Shown here piece by piece: positions 13,602 to 13,737 of a DNA stretch of 13,737 nucleotides. The stretch spans positions 1-13,737 of the forward strand of contig CAYTZO010000023.1 of NCBI GenBank assembly GCA_964442525.1. The letters are read 5' to 3'. This stretch comes from CAYTZO01 sp964442525 (GTDB taxonomy: Bacteria; Patescibacteriota; Microgenomatia; UBA10105; UBA927). The first letter of the stretch is position 1. The number at the start of each line of letters is the position of its first letter. Made by a program: the position numbers and the translations under genes. The notes beneath the pieces were generated by a model, which was not told the DNA's origin, ran no database searches, and worked only from the letters and a program-made list of their open reading frames with translations.

Positions 13602-13737
13602 ATGAAAAACTGGCTCGTCATTTCCTTTTTTTATCTCCTTTTGGCCTTAGTCGTTTTTGGAAAGTTGCCTCAAACATTTTTCCAACAGGACGAATGGGCG
13701 ATTTTGGGCAATACCATCTATGCCGACAAGGCGCAGC
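13602..13737 (+). CDS. Second GT-C-like membrane protein (N-terminus only, cut by window end)
   Basis: 45 codons are visible from an ATG 5 bases after the OTCase stop. Residues 4-19 form a membrane segment (VISFFYLLLALVVFG), followed by KLPQTFFQQDEW (21-32) and AILGNTIYADKAQ at the window edge. The stretch LPxTFFQQDEW is nearly identical to the same position of the membrane protein at 8375-10093 (LPKTFFQQDEWW), so the two are paralogues. The Asp-Glu pair sits in the first outer loop, as in GT-C glycosyltransferases. The gene is the third of the carbamoyltransferase operon, which suggests it handles the carbamoylated sugar or its lipid carrier; this last point is inference. Confidence 0.75.
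   Translation, partial: MKNWLVISFFYLLLALVVFGKLPQTFFQQDEWAILGNTIYADKAQ

Noticed and set aside
1..13737. Alternative genetic code with TGA as glycine (code 25)
   Set aside because: TGA is the natural end of several genes here (4597-4599, and the ATGA overlaps at 6766 and 10090), so the standard bacterial code applies.
1..13737. CRISPR array, phage defence island, IS element or tRNA
   Set aside because: No regularly spaced repeats, terminal inverted repeats, transposase motifs, nuclease domains or cloverleaf patterns were seen on either strand.

Overview
The window is a dense glycan-assembly and glycan-decoration region from a bacterium. It uses the standard bacterial code: TGA appears as a true stop in several genes. 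The gene content (many glycosyltransferases, orphan class I methyltransferases, an uncharacterised GT-C-like membrane family, and a GT2 fused to a methyltransferase-like domain), the tight packing, and the weak or missing Shine-Dalgarno sites at several starts recall Candidate Phyla Radiation (Patescibacteria/Microgenomates-like) genomes. That assignment is an inference from gene style only; there is no rRNA or phylogenetic marker here. I found no tRNA, rRNA, CRISPR, IS or integrase, and no gene-free stretch longer than about 95 bases.

Layout. (1) Positions 1-59: the probable C-terminal tail of a plus-strand gene that shares a CTAG stop overlap with the next unit. (2) 56-3017, minus strand, transcribed right to left: GDP-L-fucose synthase, then GT2 with a gutted methyltransferase domain, then a SAM methyltransferase. 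(3) 3018-3108: divergent promoters, then a plus-strand polytopic membrane protein (3109-4599). (4) 4603-7509, minus strand: methyltransferase, GT2 and GT4, each overlapping the next (ATGA and 8-nt overlaps). (5) 7510-7604: divergent promoter region, then a plus-strand NPPH-motif methyltransferase (7611-8378). (6) 8375-10836, minus strand: methyltransferase, then a GT-C-like membrane protein. (7) 10837-10885: compact divergent promoter, then a plus-strand operon of a NodU/CmcH-type carbamoyltransferase, an ornithine carbamoyltransferase homologue, and the start of a second GT-C-like membrane protein that runs off the window.

How the genes may work together. Fcl would supply GDP-L-fucose or a related GDP-6-deoxyhexose. 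The cytoplasmic GT2 and GT4 enzymes would build a lipid-linked oligosaccharide. The polytopic membrane proteins would use polyprenyl-phosphate sugars or polymerise/transfer on the outer face. Four separate methyltransferases and a NodU-type O-carbamoyltransferase would decorate sugars. The most striking feature is two different carbamoyl-phosphate enzymes side by side inside a glycan locus. One testable idea is that the ornithine carbamoyltransferase homologue, run in the phosphorolytic direction, feeds carbamoyl phosphate to the sugar carbamoyltransferase; another is that it acts on a different acceptor. A second theme is organisation: divergent units start from very short intergenic regions, two of which carry the same 8-bp palindrome at the -10 position, and convergent units meet with shared or nearly touching stop codons, leaving no room for ordinary terminators.
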